Assembly: GCA_963847235.1 (NCBI GenBank)
Contig: CAWJYU010000005.1
Span: 186,001 to 250,000, forward strand
DNA from: JACDAN01 sp963847235
GTDB lineage: Bacteria; Actinomycetota; Thermoleophilia; Gaiellales; Gaiellaceae
DNA length: 64,000 nt
Reading direction: 5' to 3'
The notes beneath the pieces are model-generated. The model saw only the letters and a list, made by a program, of their open reading frames with translations. It did not search any database and was not told the DNA's origin. Below are positions 25,987 through 33,943 of the stretch, one piece after another. A program made the translations under genes and the position numbers. The stretch's first letter is position 1. Each line of letters begins with the position of its first letter.

Positions 25987-26517
25987 CTAGTCGATCTTCT
26001 TCACCTGGTCGAAACCGAGCTCGACCGGCACCTGACGCTCGAAGATGTCCACGAGGACCTTGAGCTTCTGGGAGTCCGGCTGGACGTCGACGATCTCCCC
26101 GTCGAAGTCCGAGAGCGGGCCGGAGGTTACCTTCACCGACTCGCCGAGGGAGAACTCCACCTGGGCGCGCGGCCGCTCGCCGAGCGCAGCCCCGGTCCGG
26201 AGGATGCGGTCCACCTCGGGCTGGGAGAGCGGGATCGGCTTGCCGGCGGCGCCGACGAACCCCGTGACCCCAGGGGTGTTCTTGACGACGCCCCAGGCAT
26301 CGTCGTCGAGGTTCATGTTCACGAGGACGTAGCCCGGGAGGACGCGCTTCTCGGCCTGCACCTTCTGGCCGTCCTTGGTCTCGATCACCTGCTCGGTCGG
26401 GACGACCACACGGCGGAAGCTCGGACCTTGGTTCATCGAGACGATCCTGTGCTCCAGGTTCGTCTTCACCTTGTTCTCGTGACCCGAGTAGGTGTTGATC
26501 ACATACCAGCGAAACAT
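25987..26517 (-). CDS. nusG: Transcription antitermination factor NusG
   Basis: NusG binds RNA polymerase and, through S10 or Rho, couples transcription to translation or termination. The 176-residue protein has the NGN domain (WYVINTYSGHENKVKTNLE, then VLPGYVLVNMNLDDDAW) and a C-terminal KOW domain (GESVKVTSGPLSDFDGEI). The length is standard. It starts at an ATG seven bases after secE. Confidence 0.96.
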   Translation of the reverse strand: MFRWYVINTYSGHENKVKTNLEHRIVSMNQGPSFRRVVVPTEQVIETKDGQKVQAEKRVLPGYVLVNMNLDDDAWGVVKNTPGVTGFVGAAGKPIPLSQPEVDRILRTGAALGERPRAQVEFSLGESVKVTSGPLSDFDGEIVDVQPDSQKLKVLVDIFERQVPVELGFDQVKKID

Positions 26518-26524
26518 CTGAGCC

Positions 26525-26890
26525 CTAACGGCCGAGCAGCAGTCTCTCGACGAGCGGCTCGATCATGAGGTCCGCGAGCCACAGGTACGTCCCGACGATC
26601 GCGCAGGCGATGATCACGACGACGGTCCCGGTCATCACCTGGCGCTGGCCGGGCCAGTCGACCTTCTTCAGCTCGGCCCAGCACTCGGCGATGAAGCGGC
26701 GGCTTCCTCCGCCCCCACCGCGGCGGCCGGTCTGGGTCTTCGGCGGCTGCGCGGCCGGGCGCACCTGCGCCTGGCGGCTACGCGCTCGCTGGGAGACGCT
26801 CGCCTGCTGCTGGCCGTCGGCCTGCTGAGGCTGCTGCTGCTGCTTCTGCTGCCGGTTCCGGCGGCGCTGCTGGCGGGTGCTCCTGGCCAA
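26525..26890 (-). CDS. secE: Preprotein translocase subunit SecE with a Gln/Arg-rich N-terminus
   Basis: SecE stabilises the SecY channel. The last 60 residues are SecE: RRFIAECWAELKKVDWPGQR, then one membrane helix (VMTGTVVVIIACAIVGTYLWL). The first ~60 residues are a Gln/Arg-rich, low-complexity segment with a Gln tract. I start it at a TTG (26890) with AGGTAGGGA in front, giving 121 residues and placing it four bases after rpmG. Confidence 0.9.
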   Translation of the reverse strand: MARSTRQQRRRNRQQKQQQQPQQADGQQQASVSQRARSRQAQVRPAAQPPKTQTGRRGGGGGSRRFIAECWAELKKVDWPGQRQVMTGTVVVIIACAIVGTYLWLADLMIEPLVERLLLGR

Positions 26891-26894
26891 ATCC

Positions 26895-27056
26895 CTACCT
26901 CGTCTCGCGGTGCGCAGTGTGCCTGCCGCACCAGCGGCAGTACTTCTTCGCCTCGAAGCGGTCCGGGGTGTTCCGCTTCGACTTCTCGGTCTGATAGTTG
27001 CGCCGCCTGCACTCGGTGCACGCGAGCGTGATTCCAACTCTGACGCCTGTTGCCAT
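26895..27056 (-). CDS. rpmG: Large-subunit ribosomal protein L33
   Basis: A 53-residue protein: MATGVRVGITLACTECRRRN, then YQTEKSKRNTPDRFEAKKYC and CRWCGRHTAH. The four cysteines (CTEC and CRWC) make this the zinc-binding form of L33. It lies between tRNA-Met and secE, the usual actinobacterial arrangement. Confidence 0.93.
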   Translation of the reverse strand: MATGVRVGITLACTECRRRNYQTEKSKRNTPDRFEAKKYCRWCGRHTAHRETR

Positions 27057-27084
27057 GTCCTCGTCTTTCCTTTTACGCGGAAGG

Positions 27085-27158
27085 TAGCGGCGGGTGGATT
27101 CGAACCACCGACCTTCGGGTTATGAGTCCGACGCTCTAACCAACTGAGCTACGCCGCC
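27085..27158 (-). tRNA. tRNA-Met (CAT), elongator type
   Basis: A 74-base cloverleaf on the minus strand. The acceptor stem GGCGGCG pairs with CGCCGCT (G-T at the end), the D arm reads AGCTCAGTTGGTTAGAGC, the anticodon loop CTCATAA has anticodon CAT, and the T arm is GGTGGTTCGAATCCACC. CCA is not encoded. The lack of initiator features and the position just before rpmG fit elongator tRNA-Met; an Ile2 (modified CAT) identity cannot be excluded from sequence alone. Confidence 0.93.
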
Positions 27159-27169
27159 GCGCGGGGTGG

Positions 27170-27175
27170 ATAGTA
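27170..27175 (-). promoter_or_regulatory. Possible -10 box of the tRNA-Met/rpmG operon
   Basis: TACTAT on the minus strand lies about 12 bases before the tRNA 5' end. No good -35 box is seen at the right distance, so the call is weak. Confidence 0.35.
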
Positions 27176-27210
27176 GCGGCTCCTGCGCCGATGAGCTTCC
27201 CCCGAGCGGG

Positions 27211-27238
27211 TTGACATCAGCGGTGAGAAGAGTAGCGT
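27211..27238 (+). promoter_or_regulatory. Promoter of a probably leaderless plus-strand gene
   Basis: TTGACA (27211-27216), a 16-base spacer and TAGCGT (27233-27238) put the transcription start at about 27245, two bases before the ATG at 27247. No ribosome site precedes that ATG, consistent with a leaderless mRNA, common in actinobacteria. Confidence 0.5.
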
Positions 27239-27246
27239 CGCAGCGG

Positions 27247-27633
27247 ATGGATGCCGCCACTCGCCGCCAGCTCGGGCGGGCCGAGGCCATTGCTGCCGAC
27301 CCGGCCCTCCAGAAGCTCCTGACCCGCGCGCTCGGGAGTGAGAAGCTCCAGGCGCAGCTCCGGAAGGACCCGTCGGAGGCGCTCGCCGCCGCAGGGGTCA
27401 AGCTGCCCCGCGGGTTCGAGATCAAGTTCGGGCCCCAGCTGCGAGCGACGCAGCCGAAGCTGCCCGGCGAAAGGCCCGGCCCGGACTGGTTCCCGTTCTC
27501 GATCCGCCTCACGCGCTGCCGGACCGTCTGGGTCCTGGATCGCAGCGTCACCCCGCCCAAGTGGAAGCAGGAAACGGTCTGCTTCGGCTACGAGATCATC
27601 CGGCACCCGGTGCCGGGCGGGCCGATCGGCTAG
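27247..27633 (+). CDS. Small protein with an NHLP-like (nitrile-hydratase leader) segment
   Basis: A 128-residue protein of unknown function. Residues ~20-60 (LTRALGSEKLQAQLRKDPSE, then ALAAAGVKLPRGFEIKF) match the pattern of nitrile-hydratase-related leader peptides: helix, DPxxAL, AGxxLPxG, then a beta strand. Such segments serve as leaders of modified peptides in other systems. The C-terminal half is Pro/Arg-rich with two cysteines (LTRCRTVWVL and ETVCFGYEI) and no Gly-rich core. No modification enzyme lies nearby, so the family call is tentative. Its stop abuts the stop of the convergent GTPase gene. Confidence 0.55.
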   Translation: MDAATRRQLGRAEAIAADPALQKLLTRALGSEKLQAQLRKDPSEALAAAGVKLPRGFEIKFGPQLRATQPKLPGERPGPDWFPFSIRLTRCRTVWVLDRSVTPPKWKQETVCFGYEIIRHPVPGGPIG

Positions 27634-29583
27634 CTACGGCTGAGAGGTCGGGCGGCCCGCGAGACTCGCCTCGTACTCGCGGAGGTTGAGCGGGTTCGGC
27701 GTCGTGCGCGGGCGCGTCGGCGGGTCGCCGCTCACCGGCTGGTAGCCGGCGAAGCTCGACTCGAGCACGCCTTCGCCGCCGGTCAGCGACGGCAGCTGCC
27801 GCTGCAGGTCGTCCGCCCGGGTGGCGGGCAGGACTGCGGTGACCGTCGATGCGTCTCCCTGGGGCGAGGGCGCCTCGAAGGCGGCGCCGAGCCGCGCCAA
27901 CGCGGGCAGCAACGCTCCGATCGTGGCGGTCGGGACCTCGAGCTCGACCCGGACGGTCGGCTCGCAGACAACGGTCCCTCCCGCGGCAAGCGCCTGCATG
28001 AGGACGATCGGCGTCAGCTTGCGGAAGTCGGCGGCGGTGCTCAGAGGTCCCCGCGTGGACTGCGGACCGTCGGGAGAGCTGTAGTTGCTCTCGGTCATCG
28101 TCACGACGCAGTCGCGGACCTGCCAGCCGTAGAGCCCTTCGCGCAGCGAGTCGCGAACGTACTCCCTCATGGCCTGCTCGAAGTTCTCGAGCCGCTTGTA
28201 GGCGTAGATCGGGACCCGGCGGTGGTCGACCTGCGAGCGGAACTCGAAGCCCGATCCGTGGGGCGCCGGCTCCACGCGCAGCCGGATCGTTGCGCGGTAG
28301 GGGTTCGTCTCGGCGTTGAGGATCTCGATCGCCTCGCCCCTGCGGAGAGGCCGCTCGACGTAGATCGGCGTCGTCTCGCGGAACTCGACGGCGATGCCGT
28401 AGTCGTCCGCGAGCGTCGCCTGGATGACCTCCTTCTGCACCTCGCCGTAGAGCGAGACGGAGATCTCGTGCCGAACGTCGTCCTGACGGACGTCGATCAG
28501 CGGGTCCTGCTCGGCGAGCTGTCCGAGCGCGACGCGGAGGCGGGCGCCGTCCTCCGGGTCGGTCGGGACGACGATCGATTCCAGCGTCGGCGGCGCGAAC
28601 TCACGATGCATCGTGGGACCCGCTCCATCGCCGATCGTGTCGCCGATCCGGATGCCCGCAAGCCCCCAGAGCTTCGCGATCTGGCCCGCGGAGACTGACG
28701 CAGCCTGGCTCGCGCCGCCGCGATCGAAGACGTGGATCGCCGTCACCTTGTCCTCGTTCAGCCGGTCGCGCGCGTGGACGGTTCCGGAGACCATGCGGAC
28801 GTACGCGATCTTCTCGCCGGACGGGCCTCGCTCGATCTTGAAGACGGTGCCTGCGGCAGGGCCGTCGGCGTCGCCGACACCTGCGGGGAGCAGCTCGGCG
28901 ATCCCGGACATCAGCGGCTCCACGCCTGCTCCCGTCCTCGCCGAGCCGACGTAGACGGGGTGCACGAGCGCACGCCCGACCTGGGTCGCGAGCTCTTCGC
29001 GCAACCGGCGATCCGGGATCCCGTCATTCTCGACGTACGCGGCCAAGAGCACCTCGTCCCGCTCGGCGAGCAGCTCGGTCAGCCTCGTCCGGAAGGCGGC
29101 TCCCTCGGCTCCCATCCGGACGACCGCCGGCGTCAGTCGAGCGGAGATCTCCTTCAGAACGCGATCGGGATCGGCCCCGGCGCGGTCGGTCTTGTTCACG
29201 AAGATCAGCGTCGGGACGCGCAACCGCTGCAGCGCGCGCATCAGCAGGGGCGTCTGCGACTGCACCCCCTCGACGGCCGAGATCACGAGCACGACGCCGT
29301 CCAGGACGTCCAGCACGCGGTCGACCTCCGCGATGAAGTCGGGGTGGCCGGGCGTATCGATCAGGTTGACCGTGACGTCGTCGATCGCGAACGACACGAC
29401 GGCGGATCTGATCGTGATCCCGCGCTGCTGCTCCAGCGCGAGCGAGTCGGTCTGCGTCGTGCCGTCGTCGACGCTGCCCGGCTCGTCGATGACGCCGGCG
29501 GCGTACAGCAGCCGCTCGGTGAGCGTTGTCTTACCGGCGTCTACATGCGCCAGGATTCCCAAGTTGAGCGTTCGTTCCAGCAA
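27634..29583 (-). CDS. Ribosomal-protection GTPase of the Tet(M)/OtrA family
   Basis: An EF-G-like translational GTPase, 649 residues. G motifs are AHVDAGKTTLTERLL, DTPGHPDF and NKTDRAGADP. The C-terminal part has TESNYSSPDGPQSTRGPLST and DFRKLTPIVLMQAL, which belong to the Tet(M)/Tet(O)/OtrA group rather than to EF-G. Family members remove tetracycline from the ribosome; a housekeeping or non-tetracycline role is equally possible in a soil actinobacterium. It starts at a TTG (29583). Confidence 0.85.
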   Translation of the reverse strand: MLERTLNLGILAHVDAGKTTLTERLLYAAGVIDEPGSVDDGTTQTDSLALEQQRGITIRSAVVSFAIDDVTVNLIDTPGHPDFIAEVDRVLDVLDGVVLVISAVEGVQSQTPLLMRALQRLRVPTLIFVNKTDRAGADPDRVLKEISARLTPAVVRMGAEGAAFRTRLTELLAERDEVLLAAYVENDGIPDRRLREELATQVGRALVHPVYVGSARTGAGVEPLMSGIAELLPAGVGDADGPAAGTVFKIERGPSGEKIAYVRMVSGTVHARDRLNEDKVTAIHVFDRGGASQAASVSAGQIAKLWGLAGIRIGDTIGDGAGPTMHREFAPPTLESIVVPTDPEDGARLRVALGQLAEQDPLIDVRQDDVRHEISVSLYGEVQKEVIQATLADDYGIAVEFRETTPIYVERPLRRGEAIEILNAETNPYRATIRLRVEPAPHGSGFEFRSQVDHRRVPIYAYKRLENFEQAMREYVRDSLREGLYGWQVRDCVVTMTESNYSSPDGPQSTRGPLSTAADFRKLTPIVLMQALAAGGTVVCEPTVRVELEVPTATIGALLPALARLGAAFEAPSPQGDASTVTAVLPATRADDLQRQLPSLTGGEGVLESSFAGYQPVSGDPPTRPRTTPNPLNLREYEASLAGRPTSQP

Positions 29584-29684
29584 GCCTCATACCCTCCGAA
29601 TAGGTCGCAAAGCCCTTCGCGATGGACATGAGTGCTGGACGCATGACTGCTCCTTGGTCGGCGCCGGTGCTACGAGTGAAGCAT

Positions 29685-30254
29685 ATGGAACTCGACACGA
29701 GAACGGTAGTCCTCGTCGAGGGAGTCAGCGACCGACACGCGGTCGAGGCGCTCGCCGAGCGGCAGGGGCGCGACCTCGAAGCGGAAGGAGTTGCCGTAGT
29801 GGCGATGGGAGGCGCCCAGGCAATCGGGCGCTACCTCGAGCTGTACGGCCCTCGCGGGCAGGGCCTCGCGCTGGCGGGCCTCTGCGACGTCCAGGAGGAA
29901 GACGACTTCAGGCGCGGTCTCGAGCACGCGGGCCTGGGCTCGAATCTCACCCGCGGTGACATGGAGCAGCTGGGGTTCTTCGTCTGCGTCGTCGACCTCG
30001 AGGACGAGCTGATCCGCGCCCACGGCGCCGCTTCAGTCGAACGGATCGCCGAGGCGCACGGCGACCTGCAGGCCTTCCGCACGCTCCAGAGGCAACCGGC
30101 GTGGAACGGCCGGCCGGTCGAGGAGCAGCTGCGCCGCTGGATGGGGAGCGGCGGCCGCAGGAAGCTCCGCTACGCGGAGTACCTCGTCAACGGCCTGGCT
30201 CTCGAGGACATGCCCCGGCCGCTCACGGTGTCCTGGATGCAGCTCTTGAGCTAG
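29685..30254 (+). CDS. TOPRIM-domain protein (OLD/RNase M5-like nucleotidyl-transfer fold)
   Basis: About 189 residues. The N-terminal half is a TOPRIM domain: TVVLVEGVSDRHAVEALAER holds the catalytic Glu, VAVVAMGGAQAIGRYLE follows, and an acidic pair is seen in VVDLEDELI. No ATPase domain is attached, unlike complete OLD nucleases. A C-terminal helical part (RRWMGSGGRRKLRYAEYLV) may bind nucleic acid. The start is uncertain; an in-frame ATG at 29622 would add 21 residues. Substrate is unknown. Confidence 0.65.
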   Translation: MELDTRTVVLVEGVSDRHAVEALAERQGRDLEAEGVAVVAMGGAQAIGRYLELYGPRGQGLALAGLCDVQEEDDFRRGLEHAGLGSNLTRGDMEQLGFFVCVVDLEDELIRAHGAASVERIAEAHGDLQAFRTLQRQPAWNGRPVEEQLRRWMGSGGRRKLRYAEYLVNGLALEDMPRPLTVSWMQLLS

Positions 30255-31209
30255 GCGGAGACGATCATGACCGGCGTGCCCGACGTTCACCTGGCTGAAG
30301 AGCGCCTCCGCCTCCGGAACGCGCATGCGGATGCAGCCGTGGGAGGCCGAGTAGCCGATCGACGCCGCATCCGGCGTCCCGTGGATGCCGACGAGCGGCG
30401 CCGTCAGACCCATCCAGCGGGTGCCGAGCGGGTTTCCGGGTCCGGGCGGCACCGGCTTCTTCCCCTTCGCCCACTCTGAGTCGGGCGGGGGGATCCACCA
30501 GGGGTTCATCTGCTTGGTCGCGATCGAGTAGTTCCCGAGCGGCGTCGGGTACTCGGAGCTGCCGGTGGCGATCCCGAAGGTTCGAATCTTCGCCGGCCCG
30601 TTGAAGAGCGCGAGTTGCTTCGACTCGCGGAAGATGATCACGACCGGCCCGTAGTTCGCCGGCGTGACGTTCGGCTCGATGGTGCTGACGATCAGCTCGA
30701 TCGGCCTGCGCCTGTTCGTGGTGCGAAGGGCGCGCGTAATGGCCTTCGCCATCCCGTCCTTCTCGACAGCGAGTCCCGTCTTCGCCTCCGTGAACAGCGG
30801 GCGTCCGCCAGAGGCGCCGACGACCTGGGTGTTCACGGCGTCATACGAGAAGAGCCGGTCGAGGCGGTTGACGTAGCGGCGGATCCGCGGGGCCACGGAG
30901 GACACCCGAACGCGGACGCGCGTGTTCGGCGGTGCGCCGAGCGCGCGGGAGACGGCGTTGTCGATGCCGGCGCTCGCGCCCAGGTAGCGCGGGCTGATCC
31001 GCCAGCGCTTGTCGCGGAACTGGAGGCGGAGCGGGCGGCCGAATGCGGCCTCGACGCGTGTCCTCGCCGCCTCGGACATCTTGCCGCCGACAGGGACACC
31101 GCCGATTGTCACGCCCGGGGCGATGACCACGGGCTTGCGCGCGGCGTCGGGTGCGGCGACCCCGAGACCTGACGGCTGCGACGAACATGACGGCGAGCAG
31201 GAGTTTCAC
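30251..31209 (-). CDS. Exported L,D-transpeptidase (YkuD) with putative peptidoglycan-binding N-domain; two apparent frameshifts
   Basis: It would make 3-3 cross-links in peptidoglycan. It opens with a signal peptide (MKLLLAVMFVAA). After a frame change near 31165 comes a domain starting VVIAPGVTIGGVPVGG, as in YoaR-type domains, then the YkuD domain with the catalytic HGTPDAASIGYSASHGCIRM (His and Cys present). Near 30280 an extra G in GGG shifts the frame; without it the protein ends normally ...VNVGTPVMIVSA at 30251. Removing one base at each place gives 319 codons. I read both as sequence errors. Confidence 0.82.
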
Positions 31210-31264
31210 GCCGACAAACGATACGCAAGGACGACGCGAAAACGTTTGTATTTCGCCGGCGGCT

Positions 31265-32179
31265 TTACGTCTCCTTCACCCAATCGCGGGTCAGGTACAG
31301 CCAGAACGCGAGCCCTGCATAGGGGCCGTAGCGGCGGAAACGACGTTCGATCGTCCGGTCACTTGCCTTTCGCCCGCCGTTGAGCCTGGCGTAGGTCGGC
31401 CGAGTCCAGGAGTCGAGGATCAGGCGTGAGTGGCGCCCGATCAACATCATGATGTGGGCCGCGGCGTAGGGCCCGACCCCGGGGAGGTCGAGCAAGAGCT
31501 TCGCCAGGTCGTCGTCCGGCAGCTCCGTGGGTGGGGCGGTCGCAAGCGCCTCCAGGTCGAGCGAGCCGTCTGCGACGGAGCCGGCGAGCGCACGGAGGTA
31601 CGCGCCGCGGTAGCCGGCCCGCGCGACGTCGCGGTAGAACGCCTCGGGCGCTGCGGCCATCGACTCGGGCGTCGGGAAAGCGTGCCCGTGTCCGCCGGCG
31701 GACTGCTCGCCGAGGTTCTCCACCAGCCCGGTGACCATCCGTACGGTCGCCGACCAGGTGGTGTTCGTCGTGCAGATCGTCTTCACGACGTCCTCGAAGA
31801 CGGTCGCTCCGCGAGCCATGCGGCCGGCGCCGACGGCGATCCACGCGAGCTCGGGGTCGGTCTTCGCCACCTCGTAGAGCGGCGAGAGATCCTCGTCGAG
31901 GTTCAGGACTCGGCGGAGCGACTGGCGGAGCCCCCCGCGCGTGCGCGCGCCGAACGGCGGGCCGAGGACGTCCACTCTCGCCTTGCCCTGCCGGCCTTGA
32001 CGGATTCGGACCGTCCGCGGCTTGGCTCCGGCGACCGGCAGCGTGACGGTCATCACCTCGGCGTCCTCGTCCAGGTCTGCCGGCGGCAGCGACGCGACGC
32101 CGTGCGAGACGATCGTCCGCCACAGGTCGACCGGCTCGCCGGAAGGGCCGCGCAGTGTGATCTCCATGGAGGTCGCCAT
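31265..32179 (-). CDS. HhH-GPD superfamily DNA glycosylase, AlkA-like
   Basis: Probable base-excision repair glycosylase, 304 residues. The helix-hairpin-helix is LLDLPGVGPYAAAHIMMLIG (about 245-264) and is followed by RLILDSWTRPTY with a conserved Asp in the position of the catalytic residue. The helical TICTTNTTWSATVRMV stretch matches the usual I-I-x-Q-Q-I helix. No Fe-S cysteines are present, so it resembles AlkA more than EndoIII/MutY. It is transcribed divergently from hyuA. Confidence 0.75.
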   Translation of the reverse strand: MATSMEITLRGPSGEPVDLWRTIVSHGVASLPPADLDEDAEVMTVTLPVAGAKPRTVRIRQGRQGKARVDVLGPPFGARTRGGLRQSLRRVLNLDEDLSPLYEVAKTDPELAWIAVGAGRMARGATVFEDVVKTICTTNTTWSATVRMVTGLVENLGEQSAGGHGHAFPTPESMAAAPEAFYRDVARAGYRGAYLRALAGSVADGSLDLEALATAPPTELPDDDLAKLLLDLPGVGPYAAAHIMMLIGRHSRLILDSWTRPTYARLNGGRKASDRTIERRFRRYGPYAGLAFWLYLTRDWVKET

Positions 32180-32206
32180 GGCGCGAGACTAGATGCCGGG
32201 CGACGG

Positions 32207-33943
32207 ATGGCAGTCCTGGGCGTGGATGTCGGCGGCACGTTCACCGACGCGGTGCTGATCGCGGACGGCGACCTCCGGACCGCGAAGGTGCGGACGGCCG
32301 AACGACAGGAGGAGTCGGTGCTCGCCGCTGCGGCGGCGGTCGGCGCCGGAGAGCCCGAGCGCTTCACGCACGGGACGACGGTTGCCACGAACGCACTGCT
32401 GGAGCGCAAGGGCGCGCGGACGGCGTTCGTGGCGACCGCCGGGTTCGAGCACCTCCTGCACCTGCGGCGGCAGGACCGGGCACACCTCTATCGCCTCTGC
32501 GAGGCGCATCCCGAGCCTCTCGTCCCCCTCGAACGCTGCCACGGGGTGCGCGAGCGGATCGGGCCGGACGGTGTCGTCGAGCCGCTCGACCTCGACTCGC
32601 TTCCCGAGCTCGACGCCGAGGCGGTGGCTGTCTGCCTGCTCTTCTCGTTTCGGGACCCGCGCCACGAGCGCGCGGTGGCCGCCGAGATCTCCCGGCGGGT
32701 CCCCGGGGCGCACGTCGTCGCCTCGCACGAGGTCTCGCCCGAGTTCCGCGAGTACGAGCGGGCTTCCACGACTGCTGCGGATGCGTACCTCGGCCCGCGG
32801 CTCGGGAGCTACCTGCGGGCACTCGGCGACCGCTGCGGCGAGGCTGGTCTCCCGCAGCCGCTCGTGATGCGCTCGTCGGGCGGCGTCGCCTCGCTGGACG
32901 AGGCGGCCGCGCATGCTTCCTGGGCGCTGCTGTCGGGGCCGGCGGGCGGCGTGGTGGGCGCGGCGCGGATCGCGGAGCTCGCGGGTTTCCCGGACGCGAT
33001 CGCCTTCGACATGGGTGGCACGTCCACGGACGTCTGCCTGATCTCGGGCGGCCAGGCGGAACGGTCGACGGAGCGCACCGTCGCCGGCTTTCCGATCCGG
33101 CTCCCGAGCGTCGACGTCCACACGGTCGGTGCCGGCGGGGGGTCGATCGCTTGGGTGGACGAGGGCGGCGCGCTCCGGGTCGGGCCCGAGAGCGCCGGGG
33201 CCGTGCCCGGGCCCGCTTGCTACGGCTCGGGCGGGCTCCGGCCGACCGTCACCGACGCGAACCTGCTCCTCGGTCGGATCCCTCCGCAGCTCGCCGACGG
33301 CCTCGAGCCCGACCGTGCTGCGGCGGAGCGGGCATTCGAGGGCCTCGACCCGGCAGGCGTCGTGGAGGTCGTGAACGCCGAGATGCTGCGCGCTCTTCGG
33401 GTCGTCTCCGTCGAGCGTGGGCGCGATCCGCGCGGCCTCGCCCTCGTCGCGTTCGGCGGCGCGGGGCCGCTGCATGCGTGCGACCTCGCCGACGGTCTCG
33501 ACATCACCACGGTGCTCGTGCCCGAGGCGGCAGGTGTGCTCTCGGCGCTCGGGCTCGCCGTCGGCGACGAGCGGCGCGACCACGTCCGGAGCGAGGTTCG
33601 GCCGCTCGACGACGTGCGCGATCTCCCGGCGGAGGGAGAGGCGGACCTCCGCTACCGCGGCCAGTCCTTCGAGCTGGCCGTGCCGCTCGGCGCCGCCCTC
33701 GCGGACCGGTTCCACGCACTGCACGAAGAGCGGTACGGCTACGCGGATCGCGAGAGGCCGCTCGAGCTCGTGGCCGTCCGGACTGCGGAAGTCCGCCCGG
33801 GGCCACCGCTCGTCCTCCCCGCCACGCCGCGCGAGACGGTCGCCGGCCCGGCGACGGTCGAGCTCGACGGCGCCACGTGCTGGGTTCCCCCCGGGTGGGT
33901 GGGGGTTAGGGATGGTGGCATCTGGAGGCTCACGAAAGCGTGA
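32207..33943 (+). CDS. hyuA: Hydantoinase/oxoprolinase subunit A
   Basis: ATP-dependent opening of cyclic amides (N-methylhydantoin or 5-oxoproline), working with subunit B. 578 residues. VLGVDVGGTFTDAVLI at the N-terminus and AFDMGGTSTDVCLISGG in the middle are the phosphate loops of this ASKHA-type family; VHTVGAGGGSIAWVD and VAFGGAGPLHACDLA are further family signatures. It starts at the ATG at 32207; the upstream open frame is not coding. The substrate cannot be told from sequence. Confidence 0.92.
   Translation: MAVLGVDVGGTFTDAVLIADGDLRTAKVRTAERQEESVLAAAAAVGAGEPERFTHGTTVATNALLERKGARTAFVATAGFEHLLHLRRQDRAHLYRLCEAHPEPLVPLERCHGVRERIGPDGVVEPLDLDSLPELDAEAVAVCLLFSFRDPRHERAVAAEISRRVPGAHVVASHEVSPEFREYERASTTAADAYLGPRLGSYLRALGDRCGEAGLPQPLVMRSSGGVASLDEAAAHASWALLSGPAGGVVGAARIAELAGFPDAIAFDMGGTSTDVCLISGGQAERSTERTVAGFPIRLPSVDVHTVGAGGGSIAWVDEGGALRVGPESAGAVPGPACYGSGGLRPTVTDANLLLGRIPPQLADGLEPDRAAAERAFEGLDPAGVVEVVNAEMLRALRVVSVERGRDPRGLALVAFGGAGPLHACDLADGLDITTVLVPEAAGVLSALGLAVGDERRDHVRSEVRPLDDVRDLPAEGEADLRYRGQSFELAVPLGAALADRFHALHEERYGYADRERPLELVAVRTAEVRPGPPLVLPATPRETVAGPATVELDGATCWVPPGWVGVRDGGIWRLTKA

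Noticed and set aside
31430..32206. Extended N-terminus of HyuA (open frame from 31430)
   Set aside because: It overlaps the glycosylase gene on the other strand and has no domain. The family begins at MAVLGVDVGGTFTD, i.e. at 32207.
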